Of a DNA stretch of 64,000 bases, positions 24,499-32,034 are shown piece after piece. The stretch covers positions 1 to 64,000 of the forward strand of contig JAUWLW010000007.1 of assembly GCA_030613505.1 (NCBI GenBank), written 5' to 3'. Position numbers and translations under genes: made by a program. Within the stretch, counting starts at the first letter, position 1; each line of letters opens with the position of its first letter. The notes beneath the pieces are model-generated. The model worked only from the letters and a program-made list of their open reading frames with translations. It was not told the origin of the DNA and ran no database searches. The DNA is from Candidatus Zixiibacteriota bacterium. Its GTDB lineage: Bacteria > RBG-13-66-14 > B26-G2 > WVWN01.

Positions 24499-25692
24499 AT
24501 GGCATTAAAAGGCGATCTCGAGACTATCAACCTCCCGGACATACTTCAACTCCTTAGTTCGGCCAGGAAAACCGGCGCCCTTTCCATCCGGCGGGGCGCC
24601 GAAGAGAAGCGTTTATATTTCAGAGACGGGATGCTGGTTTACGCCTCGAGCACGGACGAGCGCGAGAAATTGGGCAGCGTTCTTGTACGGGAAGGTTATA
24701 TCGAACAAGATACCGTCAAGGGGGCGAGGGTGTCGCAGAATAAGTCGGGGCGCCCGTTCGGCCTTTGCCTGTTGGAACAAGGCAAAATTCCGCACGAAAA
24801 GCTCGTCGCCGGTTTGAAGACGCAAGGCCGGATGATTATTACCAACCTCTTCAACTGGTGGGGTGGCGAGTTCGAATTCTTGGAGGGCGACCAGGCCTGG
24901 CCGGAGGAGATCTCTATCGGTTTCGACGTCCAGGGGATAATCATGGACGCCGCAACCGCCGTCGATGAATGGAACCGCATCAAGGGAATGCTGCCCGACC
25001 TGGAAGTCGTACTGGAGGTCGTGCCCGCGCCGGCGCAGGGGAAAGGAGGGGTACAGTTCGACGCCGAGCAATGGCACGTACTCTCGCTGGTGAACGGCCG
25101 CCGCTCGGTGGTCGACATCGCGGCCGCCAGTAACCTCTCCGACATCGAGACGTGCTCGGTCGCGTGTCGTTTGCTGGACGGGGGCTTCGTGCGTCCCGTA
25201 GGCGTCAAAGCTCGGGAGGCGACGGCGCCGGCCGCGGAGACCTCCGGCGCCGTGGCCTTGCTCGATATCTACAATGAGCTCTTCGCGCAAGTAATATTCG
25301 CCGTGTCCGAAGAAGCGGGCGAGGAAGCGATCCGGAAGTTGAGCGAAGCCGCCGCGGCGAGATGCGACACCCTACCGCATTTGAGAGGTTGCTGGCAACT
25401 TACCCAGGGCGTCCTCAGTAAGCGTTGTGTTCTGAAGAACCTAGTCTTGGAGGACCCTGAGACGCGCGACGAAGAGCTGGCCGCATCCCTCTTCGAGTTA
25501 TTTCGGTACGAGCTTTCATCTACCGCGCAAATCCTAACTAGGCCCCGCCAAGCCGCGCTTATACAAGACCTGCAACCGCTTGCGGCGACACTGCTCAAGA
25601 AACACGACTCGAAATTGGTGGATTCGGGCGTACGGCGCGTTCTGAGCCGTTTCCTTTCGCCCACCGAAGTATCATATGCCGAAGCTGAATGA
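24499..25692 (+). CDS. DUF4388 domain protein
   Basis: A 397-residue protein whose first ~110 residues are a textbook DUF4388 domain: GDLETINLPDILQLLSSARKTGALSI cut by its conserved Leu pattern, then KRLYFRDGMLVYASS and LGSVLVREGYI. The middle part holds a winged-helix-like segment (residues about 190-245; EQWHVLSLVNGRRSVVDIAA) of the kind seen at the end of many DUF4388 proteins. The remainder is helical and unassigned. Its stop lies 17 bases inside the HD-GYP gene, so both are translated together, suggesting one signalling pathway. Family members are regulatory adaptors in delta-proteobacteria-like lineages. Confidence 0.88.
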   Translation: MALKGDLETINLPDILQLLSSARKTGALSIRRGAEEKRLYFRDGMLVYASSTDEREKLGSVLVREGYIEQDTVKGARVSQNKSGRPFGLCLLEQGKIPHEKLVAGLKTQGRMIITNLFNWWGGEFEFLEGDQAWPEEISIGFDVQGIIMDAATAVDEWNRIKGMLPDLEVVLEVVPAPAQGKGGVQFDAEQWHVLSLVNGRRSVVDIAAASNLSDIETCSVACRLLDGGFVRPVGVKAREATAPAAETSGAVALLDIYNELFAQVIFAVSEEAGEEAIRKLSEAAAARCDTLPHLRGCWQLTQGVLSKRCVLKNLVLEDPETRDEELAASLFELFRYELSSTAQILTRPRQAALIQDLQPLAATLLKKHDSKLVDSGVRRVLSRFLSPTEVSYAEAE

Positions 25693-26803
25693 CGACGCGG
25701 CCGCGCCGCATTTGGAGTTAGCGGAGAAGCGGCTCCGTTCACTCGTAGATATCTCGCGCGCCTTTTCCAAGGAGGTGGAGCTCTCCGCCCTGTTGGCGGT
25801 AGTAGCTCGCAGAACTTCGGATGCTATCGGCACGGAACGTACGTCGGTATTCCTGCGCGACCCCGAATGCCGCGAACTTTGGACCGTCGTGGCCGAGGGC
25901 GAGCTGCGTGAAATCCGCATCCCCGAAGACGCCGGCATCGCCGGGTGGGTAGCGATGCGGGGCGAACCTGCCGTCGTCTCGGACGTTACTAACGACCCGC
26001 GGTGGAACAAAGAGGTCGACCGCAAGACCGGGTATACTACGAGGAACATCCTCTGCGTTCCAATGGACGACGCCCAGGGCGAACGCTTGGGCGTCTTCCA
26101 GTGCCTCAACCGGACCCAAGGCAGCTTCACCGAAGACGACGTAAAGTTCCTTCAGGCCATAGCGTCCCAGGCCGCGATCTACATCCAGAACGCGCGCCTT
26201 TTAGAAGCCCGCAAACAGATGTTCGACAGCCTGGTCGATACCCTCGCCGAAACCATCGAATCCCGCGACCCGCTCACCGCCGGCCACAGCCGCGGCGTTA
26301 TGCGATACGCGGTAGGCGCGGCCAAAAAAATGGGTTTGCAGGCCGACGACTTAGAGGTGATCCGTTACGCCGCGTTGCTGCACGACTACGGGAAGATCGG
26401 CGTCCCCGACCACATCTTGCGCAAACCGACGGTGCTGACGCCTGCGGAGTACGAGGTAATTAAAAAACACGTTCTACATACGCAACAGATACTGGCCCGG
26501 ATACACTTCGAAGAGCGGTTGCGCGACGTACCGGCGGTGGCGGCCCACCATCACGAACGCCTCGACGGTTCCGGTTACCCCAAGGGGCTTCGCGGCGAAG
26601 ACATATCGCCCGGGGGGAAGGTCATCGCCGTCGCCGACGTCTTCGACGCCATGACGTCCCGCCGCCACTACCGCGGCCCTATGAGCGTAAACCAAGCCGT
26701 GGAGCTCATCAGCGACGGCGCCGGTTCGCAATTCGATGCCGACGTAGTCGAGGCGCTTAAGCGTTATCTGGTCGAAGAGGGGACCCTATCGGCCGGAGAT
26801 TAA
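25676..26803 (+). CDS. GAF plus HD-GYP protein, putative c-di-GMP phosphodiesterase
   Basis: A 375-residue cytoplasmic signalling protein. The GAF domain covers residues about 20-170 (SVFLRDPECRELWTVVAEG, then AGIAGWVAMRGEPAVVSDV) and would sense a small ligand. The HD-GYP domain covers about 185-370 with HSRGV, the metal-site HDYGKIG, HVLHTQQIL, and HHERLDGSGYPKGL containing the GYP motif. Intact HD and GYP residues predict hydrolysis of cyclic di-GMP, though no GGDEF protein is in the window. It overlaps the DUF4388 gene by 17 bases and is followed one base later by a small gene. Confidence 0.94.
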   Translation: MPKLNDDAAAPHLELAEKRLRSLVDISRAFSKEVELSALLAVVARRTSDAIGTERTSVFLRDPECRELWTVVAEGELREIRIPEDAGIAGWVAMRGEPAVVSDVTNDPRWNKEVDRKTGYTTRNILCVPMDDAQGERLGVFQCLNRTQGSFTEDDVKFLQAIASQAAIYIQNARLLEARKQMFDSLVDTLAETIESRDPLTAGHSRGVMRYAVGAAKKMGLQADDLEVIRYAALLHDYGKIGVPDHILRKPTVLTPAEYEVIKKHVLHTQQILARIHFEERLRDVPAVAAHHHERLDGSGYPKGLRGEDISPGGKVIAVADVFDAMTSRRHYRGPMSVNQAVELISDGAGSQFDADVVEALKRYLVEEGTLSAGD

Positions 26804-26804
26804 G

Positions 26805-27374
26805 ATGGATACCAGCGTTTGGAAAGAAATCGTCGACCTACTCGAGGGCGGAGACGCCGCCGCGGCGCTCGAGCGGTGTCGTCTTTATTGGGACGAAGCG
26901 GGCGGCCTGCCGCGCCGCGCATCGGGCGAGAACTCGTTGCGGGAGTTCAACCGCCGCCTTACGGTTTGGCAGCAAATAGAGCTTTACGTCGGCGAAGTCG
27001 ACCGACGTCCCGAGAACCCTCGCTCGTGGAAGCTTTTAGGGTACGCGTACATGTGGAGCGGGTTATATATACCGGTATTGCTGCGGGCGGCCGAACAAGC
27101 TTTGCTCGCGAGTGTCGCCCGCGAAGACGACGAAGCGTTGGTAGCCAACCTGGAAGAGAAAATGGAATTGTGCCGGCAGGCTCTCGCCGGCGGCAAAGAG
27201 GCCCGCACCGAGATCGCCGGGGGCGAAGGGCTTTTCGCCGAAACATTTGACGTTTTCCCGGCCGAGGTCCCTATGCCCGAGGCGTTCGTTAGCGCGCGTA
27301 TAGTCGCGTTGCCGGCGTTGAAAGTTACGGCCGCGGTAATCGCGCCCGACCTTTTAGATGTCCTTGACCGTTGA
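26805..27374 (+). CDS. Hypothetical soluble protein in the signalling unit
   Basis: A 189-residue protein starting one base after the HD-GYP stop. The first ~125 residues are predicted helical, with WKEIVDLLEGGDAAAALERC and RPENPRSWKLLGYAYMWSG resembling TPR-type helix pairs. The C-terminal 60 residues are beta-rich and acidic (AETFDVFPAEVPMPEAF). No catalytic motif is seen. Its close spacing suggests a partner of the DUF4388 and HD-GYP proteins; that link rests on context only. Confidence 0.75.
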   Translation: MDTSVWKEIVDLLEGGDAAAALERCRLYWDEAGGLPRRASGENSLREFNRRLTVWQQIELYVGEVDRRPENPRSWKLLGYAYMWSGLYIPVLLRAAEQALLASVAREDDEALVANLEEKMELCRQALAGGKEARTEIAGGEGLFAETFDVFPAEVPMPEAFVSARIVALPALKVTAAVIAPDLLDVLDR

Positions 27375-27382
27375 GGTAGCCT

Positions 27383-27769
27383 ATGGACCGCAAACTAGTA
27401 GGCCGATGTGGTAAATTTTGCGGCGAATGCCGGATTTATATTGCCGCTCACGCCGACGATCCCCAGACGGTCACCGAACTCGCCCGCGAAATGGGCGTCG
27501 AGCCCGAACGTATAAATTGCACTGGATGCCAGGGCCCCGCCGAAACTTGTTATAACGCCCAATGTAAGATCGCCGTCTGCCTCGACGAAAGGGGCTACCG
27601 TTATTGCGCGCAATGTGCCGAGATAAACGACTGTACCAAGTACGCCCAAAATAACGTTGAGTTCGACGGCCGTCCCAAAATCTACTCTAATCAATTAAAG
27701 GCCTGGGGCGAGGAACGCTGGTTGAGGTTCCACCTCGGCGACGCCGGCGAAGGTCCCGACGAGGATTAG
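27383..27769 (+). CDS. DUF3795-type cysteine-rich protein
   Basis: A 128-residue protein with the DUF3795 opening LVGRCGKFCGECRIY, followed by a second cysteine group (INCTGCQGPAETCY, CKIAVCL) and a third (YRYCAQCAEINDC). The nine or more cysteines imply metal or Fe-S binding; the family's function is unknown. It sits eight bases after the preceding gene and 18 bases before a shorter relative, in a block of three cysteine-rich genes that ends with a probable selenoprotein. Confidence 0.85.
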   Translation: MDRKLVGRCGKFCGECRIYIAAHADDPQTVTELAREMGVEPERINCTGCQGPAETCYNAQCKIAVCLDERGYRYCAQCAEINDCTKYAQNNVEFDGRPKIYSNQLKAWGEERWLRFHLGDAGEGPDED

Positions 27770-27787
27770 CACCGAGGAGTTACAGGT

Positions 27788-28048
27788 TTGGCCCGCAACG
27801 CGGATGGGAACCAGGGGCCCGGCCTGGTTGGACGTTGTGGCCTATTTTGCGGAAGCTGCGCTATTTACGCCGATTTGGATGAAAGGTACACGGGTATAAA
27901 AAGCCGCAACTTAACGCGGCGGCGGGAGCTCGGCGACGCGGCGTGGCTGGCTGAGCAACGCGCCGAACGCGCGTGCAGCCGGTGCGGTCGGCCCTTAATA
28001 TACGGCGACGACGAGTGCGCCTACTGCGGCGCGACGAGGACGGCGTAA
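27788..28048 (+). CDS. Short DUF3795-like protein with C-terminal zinc ribbon
   Basis: An 86-residue protein beginning at TTG 27788, with GAGGAG about ten bases upstream. Residues 13-25 (LVGRCGLFCGSCAIY) copy the DUF3795 opening of the upstream neighbour, but the rest of that domain is replaced by a small zinc ribbon CSRCGRPLIYGDDECAYCG. It therefore looks like a fused derivative of a duplicated gene rather than a full DUF3795 protein. Two bases separate its stop from the next start. Confidence 0.7.
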   Translation: MARNADGNQGPGLVGRCGLFCGSCAIYADLDERYTGIKSRNLTRRRELGDAAWLAEQRAERACSRCGRPLIYGDDECAYCGATRTA

Positions 28049-28050
28049 GA

Positions 28051-28524
28051 ATGTCAAGGCCGGGACGGGAAATTGAAGACGTCGACGCGCTCGCCAAAGC
28101 CGCCGTTAACCTCTTCTGCGAAGGTTTCAATTGAGCGGAAGCCGTGGCGACCGCGGTGAGCGGTTTCTTCGGCGCCGGCGAAAGTTGTTTACCCCGTGTC
28201 GCCACCTGCTTCGGTGCTGGTCTGGGCCGGCGGGGTGAGATATGCGGCGCCTTGGCCGGAGCGTTAATTGCGGTCGGTTTACGGCACGGGAGGCGTGAGG
28301 GCGAAGGGGACGAGGCGAAAGAACGGTCCTACGAGCGCGCCGCGTACGTGGTCGGGGCCTTCCGCGAACGCTTCGGCACGATCCTGTGCCGCGAGTTGAT
28401 CGACCTGGATTTAAGCGAACCGGAAGGGCGGGAGACTTACCAGCGTAAAAATATCCGAGACAAGTACTGCGTCGATTACGTGACGGCCGCGGTAAAGGCG
28501 GCTTACGAGGCAATCGGCTCTTAA
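28051..28524 (+). CDS. C_GCAxxG_C_C family probable selenoprotein (TGA at codon 28 read as Sec)
   Basis: Read through an in-frame TGA (28132-28134), the frame from ATG 28051 encodes 157 residues of the C_GCAxxG_C_C redox family. The family has four invariant cysteines. Here three are present: Cys65 in the CGALAG motif, Cys113 and Cys140. The first is exactly the TGA codon, in the context Gly-Phe-Asn-[Sec]-Ala-Glu-Ala-Val, which is the normal surrounding of the first Cys. The downstream hairpin with a GG-initiated loop fits a bacterial SECIS. GAGGA lies ten bases before the ATG. Without recoding, only the part after the TGA (from GTG 28144) could be made, losing the N-terminal redox residue. 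Substrate unknown; a thiol-redox or transporter-linked role is typical of the family. Confidence 0.8.
28150..28164 (+). promoter_or_regulatory. Candidate bacterial SECIS hairpin
   Basis: The stem ACCGC (28150-28154) pairs with GCGGT (28160-28164) around loop GGTGA, whose first two bases are G as bacterial SECIS loops prefer. The loop starts 20 bases after the TGA, inside the 16-37 base range usual for SelB. An alternative 6-bp stem with a three-base loop also exists upstream. Confidence 0.6.
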
Positions 28525-28546
28525 CGGTCGCACTTGAGCGCAAATA

Positions 28547-28566
28547 GCCGCCGGGGGGCGGCTTTT
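28547..28566 (+). terminator. Intrinsic terminator after the selenoprotein gene
   Basis: GCCGCC (28547-28552), loop GGGG and GGCGGC (28557-28562) are followed by TTTT. It ends seven bases before the phosphorylase ATG and contradicts the longer TTG start at 28534 for that gene. Confidence 0.65.
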
Positions 28567-28572
28567 AAAATA

Positions 28573-29868
28573 ATGGTCGCCGCAAGCTTGTGGTTCACGG
28601 ATTTAATCGTTCGCAAACGCGACGGCAAGGCCGTCGCCGACGACGATTGGCGCCGTTTCGTAGAAGCGCTCGGAGCCGGCGAGCTCCCCGATTACCAGAT
28701 ATCAGCGCTTCTCATGGCCGTATACTTCCGGGGAATGACCGTCGAGGAAACGGCGGCGTTGACGGCGGCCATGGCCGCTTCGGGCGAACAATTAGTGCTC
28801 GACGAGGGACCGTACGTCGATAAACATTCGACAGGCGGCGTGGGCGATGCTGTAACGCTCGTTGCCGTGCCCTGGGCGGCGGCTTGCGGGGCACGGATAG
28901 CTAAGCTCTCGGGCCGTAGCTTGGGACATACGGGCGGCACCGTCGACAAACTGGAAGCCATCCCCGGTATAAACCTATCGCTCACCGCCGAGGAGCTAAA
29001 AGAGCAAGCGAACCGCGTTGGGTGCGCCGTCGCCGAAGCGCACGCCGTTGCGCCCGCGGATGAAATCATCTACGCGCTCCGGGACGCCACGGCTACGGTG
29101 GAGGCGTTACCCTTAATGGTCTCCAGCATATTGAGCAAAAAACTCGCCGGCGGAGCTCCCGCTTTCGTCTTCGACGTCAAAGCGGGTAGGGGAGCCTTCG
29201 CCAAAGAAGAGAATTACGCTCGCGAGCTCGGCGGTAGTTTGATCGCCGCGGCTAAAGCGTCCGGTCGGAAGGCCGTCGCCGTAATCACGTCCATGGACCA
29301 GCCGTTGGGGCGCACCGTGGGTAACGCGCTCGAGGTCGCGGAGGCGGTTGAGACGTTACAGGGCCGGGGCCCCGACGACTTGCTCGAGGTTTCGGCTGTG
29401 ATCGCCGCCGAGATGCTGACCGTGGCGGGCATCGCCGGCCCGGAAGAAGCGCGACGCCGCTTGGAAGCGACCCTTGAGAAAGGGGAGGCTTTCGCGAAGC
29501 TCGACGAGATGGCGCGCGCCCAGGGTGCCCCCGCCGAATGGTGGACTCGCCTTCCGGAAGCGGCGAAGACGGCTCCCGTGAAAGCCGAACGGGGAGGGTA
29601 CGTATCGGGTTTGGACGCCTTCGCCGTAGCCCGGGCGGCCAACACGCTTGGGGCGGGCCGGCAGGTAAAAGAGGACGTCGTTGACCCGGCGGTCGGCGTC
29701 GTCCTGCACAAGAAGGCAGGGGAACCGGTATCGGCCGGCGACGTGTTGATGACCCTTCGCTACAACGACGACGAGCGCTTGCGCCGGTCCCTCGAATTCG
29801 CGCGAGTCGCCTTCGACGTCGGCGAAAAGCCTACGCCGCGTCCGTTAATACTCGGGGTATTGCGATAG
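28573..29868 (+). CDS. Pyrimidine-nucleoside (thymidine) phosphorylase
   Basis: Cleaves thymidine, uridine or deoxyuridine with phosphate to the base and pentose 1-phosphate, the substrate of phosphopentomutase encoded at 6757-7962. The 431 residues carry the family signature KHSTGGVGD, then SGRSLGHTGGTVDKLEAIPG, DVKAGRGAF and SMDQPLGRTVGNALEV. The C-terminal lobe ends in a typical hammerhead subdomain (LHKKAGEPVSAGDVL). ATG 28573 is preferred because a terminator precedes it; TTG 28588 is also possible. Whether it is the deoA or pdp type is not decidable by eye. Confidence 0.94.
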   Translation: MVAASLWFTDLIVRKRDGKAVADDDWRRFVEALGAGELPDYQISALLMAVYFRGMTVEETAALTAAMAASGEQLVLDEGPYVDKHSTGGVGDAVTLVAVPWAAACGARIAKLSGRSLGHTGGTVDKLEAIPGINLSLTAEELKEQANRVGCAVAEAHAVAPADEIIYALRDATATVEALPLMVSSILSKKLAGGAPAFVFDVKAGRGAFAKEENYARELGGSLIAAAKASGRKAVAVITSMDQPLGRTVGNALEVAEAVETLQGRGPDDLLEVSAVIAAEMLTVAGIAGPEEARRRLEATLEKGEAFAKLDEMARAQGAPAEWWTRLPEAAKTAPVKAERGGYVSGLDAFAVARAANTLGAGRQVKEDVVDPAVGVVLHKKAGEPVSAGDVLMTLRYNDDERLRRSLEFARVAFDVGEKPTPRPLILGVLR

Positions 29869-29892
29869 TGCCCACGGCGCTTTGGAAAGGCC

Positions 29893-31842
29893 ATGTTTAA
29901 ATTACGCCCCATCCTAGTCGTAGCAGTTATCGGCGGCGGCTCGCTGGCTGCTTCTTTCACTTTCTTCTACCATCAAGAAGGACACCGCGAGGGTTTATTT
30001 GCTTTGGCGAGCCACGGCGTCCATCTCATTCTGTTCGCCGCGCTGGCTTGGTCGGCTTACTTCGTGGGCAGGGCGGCGTCCCGATACGTATTTCGCCAAA
30101 GCCGGACCTATTGGGAGGTCGACGTTGCGTTGGGGTTCGCCGTCTTCGGCACGGCCGCCTTTGCGTTGGCCGCAACCCACCTTCTTTACGCGTGGCTTGT
30201 CCGGGGCGTGGTATTACTTGTTATTACGCTGTCGGCGCCGCTATGGTGGCGCTACGTCCGCGACGTACCGGCTTCCGTACGACGGAAGTGGAGCGGCGCC
30301 TCGGCCGGCGTCGTCGCCGTGGTCGCCGCCTCCATTCCATTCGCGCTCGCGGTCTTGGTGCGGGTGGGTTTGCCGCCCGTTGAATGGGACGTTTTGGTTT
30401 ACCATCTCTATTTACCCAAGGTCTTCGCCGAGGCTCACAGCTTCGTCTACCTGCCGCGCCTAGTATATGCGTCTATGCCGCTCGGCGCCGAGATGATATT
30501 CACGTGGGCGTACCTGTGGGACGGCTTGGGCGCCGCGGCGGCCGTCGCGCCGCTCCTGAATATCTTATTAGTCGTAGCAACGTGGCGGTTGGCGCGCCGC
30601 TACGTTGACGACCTTTGGGCCGCGGCGGCGGCGGCCTTGCTTCTCTTCACTCCCAGCTTCGCAACCGCGGTCGGTTCGTCGTACGTAGACTTCGTCGTCG
30701 GCGCCTTCGTCGTAATGGCTTTAGTCGCTTATTTAAACGGCTTCCGGCGTTACGCCGACGCGGCCTTGGCGGGCGTATTACTCGGCGCGGCATTGGCCGT
30801 AAAGTATACTGGGATATACGCGGTCATCGCGCTTCTACCCGTAATCTTCGTGGACGTTATCAAGCGGAAGTTGCCGCTCCGTTACGCGGCGGCGTTTCTG
30901 ATCACCGCCTTCGCCGTCGTCTCCCCGTGGCTCGTCAAGGCTCTAGTCGAACGCGGCAATCCTGTCTTCCCGGTTTTGTACGGCGTCTTCGGCGGCCACG
31001 ACCTGTCGCCCGAGGCGGCGGCGGGAATCCTCCCAGCGTTACGGCGCATCGGCATGGGCCGCAGCGCGGCCGATTATCTACTGCTCCCATACCGCGTTTC
31101 GGCCCTCGGCGGCAGCGGCTACGGCCGTTTCGCCGGCAGCCTCTGGCCATTTAGTTTTCTTATCGTACCATTTGCGCTGGTCTGGTTCCGGCGATGGCGG
31201 TTGCTGACCTTTACGGTCCTCTATTTCGCCGCGTGGGCTTTTATGTCACAGCAACTCCGTTTTTTAAGTGCGGCGTACGCGACGCTTGCCGTGTTGTCGG
31301 CGGGTGTTTTCGCCGCTGCAGCCGACGTCTTCAAAGGTCAGGCGCGCGCCGTAAGCCGCTTCGCATTCGTCGGTTTAATATTGATATTGGGTTACGTACT
31401 TAACGTGCCGAACATCTTAACGGGTTTGGGGAGTTTACATTACTACGAGAAAGGCGGCGCCGAAGCGTACCTGCGCGAAAACGCGCCGTGCTACGCGGCC
31501 GACGAGTTCGTCAACGATGAACTCCCCAAAGACGCAGTCATCCTGTTGCTGTTCGACAATTGCCTCTTATACCTGAAACGTCCTGCTATCTACGACTCGT
31601 TTTTAGACGCGTCGGTAACGATATACGAAATCCAGAAGTTAAAAAGCCCGGCTGGGGTGGCGGCATACGTTGACGGGCTCGGCGCGACCCACATTATGAC
31701 CTATCGCGTCGGCGCGGCGTTCTTTTGGAATTATTACGAGCGGTCGACGCGGCGCTTATGGGAGGCGTACCTGGCGCGGTACACGACGGCCATATACGAC
31801 GACGGTTATTACGAAATACGCGCGCTCGAGCGCCGCGGGTGA
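29893..31842 (+). CDS. Large GT-C-like membrane glycosyltransferase, copy 1
   Basis: A 649-residue inner-membrane protein with roughly 12-13 hydrophobic helices and a C-terminal extracytoplasmic domain of about 130 residues. A periplasmic loop after the fourth helix group carries PPVEWDVLVYHLYLPK, an acidic motif at the position of the catalytic Asp-Glu of GT-C enzymes (DxD or Glu-Trp-Asp). FVYLPRLVYASMPLG and ALAVKYTG recur in oligosaccharyl- and ArnT-type transferases. It would move sugar from a polyprenyl carrier to lipid or protein; donor and acceptor unknown. A paralogue follows at 32035. Confidence 0.75.
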   Translation: MFKLRPILVVAVIGGGSLAASFTFFYHQEGHREGLFALASHGVHLILFAALAWSAYFVGRAASRYVFRQSRTYWEVDVALGFAVFGTAAFALAATHLLYAWLVRGVVLLVITLSAPLWWRYVRDVPASVRRKWSGASAGVVAVVAASIPFALAVLVRVGLPPVEWDVLVYHLYLPKVFAEAHSFVYLPRLVYASMPLGAEMIFTWAYLWDGLGAAAAVAPLLNILLVVATWRLARRYVDDLWAAAAAALLLFTPSFATAVGSSYVDFVVGAFVVMALVAYLNGFRRYADAALAGVLLGAALAVKYTGIYAVIALLPVIFVDVIKRKLPLRYAAAFLITAFAVVSPWLVKALVERGNPVFPVLYGVFGGHDLSPEAAAGILPALRRIGMGRSAADYLLLPYRVSALGGSGYGRFAGSLWPFSFLIVPFALVWFRRWRLLTFTVLYFAAWAFMSQQLRFLSAAYATLAVLSAGVFAAAADVFKGQARAVSRFAFVGLILILGYVLNVPNILTGLGSLHYYEKGGAEAYLRENAPCYAADEFVNDELPKDAVILLLFDNCLLYLKRPAIYDSFLDASVTIYEIQKLKSPAGVAAYVDGLGATHIMTYRVGAAFFWNYYERSTRRLWEAYLARYTTAIYDDGYYEIRALERRG

Positions 31843-31955
31843 GCCGCATCGTTCCAAGCCGAGAAGAGCCGCGGCGTGTGCACGGCGGCCGTGATGCTAA
31901 AACATTTAGACCCGTCCGCTCCGTGAAACGCGGGCGGTGTCGAACACGATGGGGC

Positions 31956-31984
31956 TTGATATCGCCCGACGTAATCGCTATAAT
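31956..31984 (+). promoter_or_regulatory. Sigma-70 promoter between the paralogous membrane proteins
   Basis: TTGATA (31956-31961), a 17-base spacer and a perfect TATAAT (31979-31984), about 50 bases before the ATG at 32035. The remainder of this 192-base gap holds one GC-rich inverted repeat near 31911-31939 without a T run. Confidence 0.8.
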
Positions 31985-32034
31985 CTTAACGCTGACGTAA
32001 GTTTTTTTAAAACGGCGGTATTCGAGGAGAAGCG

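Noticed and set aside
28132-28134. Ordinary nonsense mutation in the C_GCAxxG_C_C gene
   Set aside because: The stop is TGA and falls precisely on the invariant first Cys with a SECIS-like hairpin after it; random inactivation at that codon is much less likely, although only a genome search for Sec genes settles it.
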